Notes under the pieces: model-generated | What the model saw: the letters and a program-made list of their open reading frames with translations, nothing else | Databases searched by the model: none | What the model was told of the DNA's origin: nothing | From: Pohlia nutans | Lineage: Eukaryota > Streptophyta > Bryopsida > Bryales > Mniaceae | Assembly: GCA_022496805.1 (NCBI GenBank) | Contig: CM040107.1 | Span: forward strand, 15,549,501-15,613,500 | Direction of reading: 5' to 3' | DNA: 64,000 nt | Position numbers and translations under genes: made by a program | Shown here: positions 62,774 through 64,000 of the stretch, in pieces | How positions within the stretch are numbered: position 1 is the stretch's first letter | Layout: the number at the start of each line of letters is the position of its first letter

Positions 62774-64000
62774 ATGACCGTCGTGGGTCTGTTAATTCAG
62801 GAGTGGGAGTCCGACAGGGAGGAGGCGGATGGCGTTTACAACATTCCCGAGGAAGAAGTGCCCATCCCCGATTTCATCGGCCTAGCCAGAGAGGATTGGT
62901 GCAAAAAGGAAGTGACTCTAGTGAACGACACTGGGGTGGCAGTGGCTACAGCATACGTCGAGTTTGCAAAGGATTGGCAAGCCATCGACGGTCGATCACC
63001 ACTTGGAAAAGACTACGTAGGAATTGTGGTGTGCGAAGTGTTGGACACGCGCAGCTCCTTGGCGTGCCGAACGCTGCAGAGGTGGCCTATAAAGAATACC
63101 ATGTATGAGGGAGTGAGCCTGCACAATCACAAGCGGCAGTGCAGTGACATGCTCAAAGCCAAAGACGCGAGACGGGGTACTGGCCGTGGAAGTCGACAGT
63201 ACCTCTCTGAGCGTCAAGCGCGAATACCAAGGCCACTGAAGCGAAAGGATACTCTTCTGCTGAAAAACTCAATCCAAGAGACGTTGCGCAGCTCCAGCTG
63301 CAAGCGACGGTGCATTGGACAATTTAGCTTCGCTGAGGTAGAGACTCTTCGATATGAGATGCACCACTCGGACACCACGGCTAAAGACAACATGAGATTG
63401 GCTATACACAAGAACTTCCACTACGTACCCGGATCAGTTAAGCAAGTTTGTGTTATAGAGGGGAAGGTGGTATGCATGACAGCTTGGCGAATGTTGTATG
63501 GGGTGTCAAAGACTGATTTTTATAGGTACCGTGCGTACGCTGAGAACGGTCGTCGTGCACAACCGCATGCCGGCAAGGGGAGGAAGAGGATTTCGAAAAG
63601 CAAAACCCAAGCCGTGCAGACAATGTCAATGATTTTGACGACAACAGCGGATTCAATGCCACATAGGACGCGCACGATAGCAACGGGCGCATTGAAGGGG
63701 CAGAAGGTGGTTCAAAAAGTTCTACCAGCTGGTACAAAGTGGAAGAGCATACTAAAAGAAGTGAACAAGGTGAACATACTAAACGAATGTTTTGACAGTA
63801 GGAAATGCAAACATTGTTCAGCGTGGTCTTGAAGAGGAATCGCTTGACTGAAATATACAAGAGCAATCGTGTTTGGCAGGTGCAAGTGGCATGCGGAGAG
63901 AAAGTGTTATCGCAATCCTCTTGTAGTAAGATACGGAAAGAGCACTTCTCAGAGTACCAGGTTAAGCGCCGCGGTGATAATTTTGCACGATGTGGGAGAT
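62774..64000 (+). CDS. 5' part of an intron-containing gene, possibly a DDE-transposase-like family
   Basis: ATG at 62774 (MTVVGLLIQEWESDREEADG). The frame is open to 63769, where AACAAG meets a GT donor. A 110-nt intron (63770-63879) to TTTGGCAG restores a second frame that is open to the window edge (VQVACGEKVLSQSSCSKI, then RGDNFARCGR). The ORF read straight through would instead stop at 63832. Features: an acidic N-terminus, Arg-rich middle (KRKDTLLLKNSI), a Cys/Trp HTH-like motif (CMTAWRMLYGVSKTDFYRYR), HAGKGRKR, MPHRTRTIATG and a closing Cys motif. The order HTH-like 'GVSK..FYRY', His-Gly-rich loop, MPH and 'FARC..C' reminds me of uncharacterised transposase-like families in many eukaryotes, but I cannot name one. 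The gene is incomplete at the window end. Confidence 0.55.

Overview
This window looks like nuclear DNA from a eukaryote of the green (streptophyte-type) lineage, for example a charophyte alga or a seedless plant. The evidence is GT-AG introns, a MULE-type transposase with a SWIM zinc finger, plant-style Ty3/Gypsy elements carrying an extra downstream ORF, and abundant satellites and fold-back elements. Nothing I can read fixes the species. Plausible host-type coding sequence is sparse; most of the window is repeats.

Layout. 0-2.7 kb: mostly non-coding, with a possible small exon (673-998, -) and one 154-residue orphan ORF (1533-1997, +). 2.7-6.6 kb: a decayed MULE transposase pseudogene. 7.1-9.7 kb: a ~117-bp satellite with a 469-bp higher-order period; nearly every unit carries the palindrome CTCGTCACGTGACGAG. 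9.83-13.35 kb: an eight-exon gene (gene 1) encoding a ParB-like domain, a helical region and a divergent DNA-methyltransferase-like domain, truncated on its 3' side by repeat DNA. 13.4-31.4 kb: a nest of LTR-retroelement fragments from two families. One is CCGG-rich (copies A, B, C and a tail fragment). The other is GTCG-rich, with gag, RNase H end, integrase and an extra ORF in one frame interrupted almost only by stop codons. 31.4-39 kb: non-coding, with a 50-bp satellite (three-monomer higher-order repeat) and a ~1.2-kb giant fold-back.

39.1-44.8 kb (minus strand): gene 2, a five-exon model of ~1700 codons whose middle part follows the same plan as gene 1 (ParB-like motif, helical region, Rossmann/methyltransferase-like region). 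It continues into an acidic and coiled-coil tail. Like gene 1 it carries one in-frame TAG. From 38 to 62 kb a near-perfect palindrome (core CAGTGGGCAATTGCCCACTG) recurs in exons, introns, the centres of fold-back elements and a 231-bp tandem array (58.9-60.7 kb). 46.8-57.1 kb is a very AT-rich block with no supported gene. 61.5-64 kb holds a small Cys-rich ORF and the 5' part of an intron-containing gene that runs off the window.

The most interesting signals are: (1) two divergent ParB-like/methyltransferase-like genes within 30 kb, each sitting in its own field of palindromic repeats; (2) the palindromes beside gene 1 have the length and 8-bp core of bacterial parS, although no parS-binding domain is visible; (3) a dispersed palindrome family that invades coding exons in two reading frames. 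All functional links are inference from one sequence read by eye.
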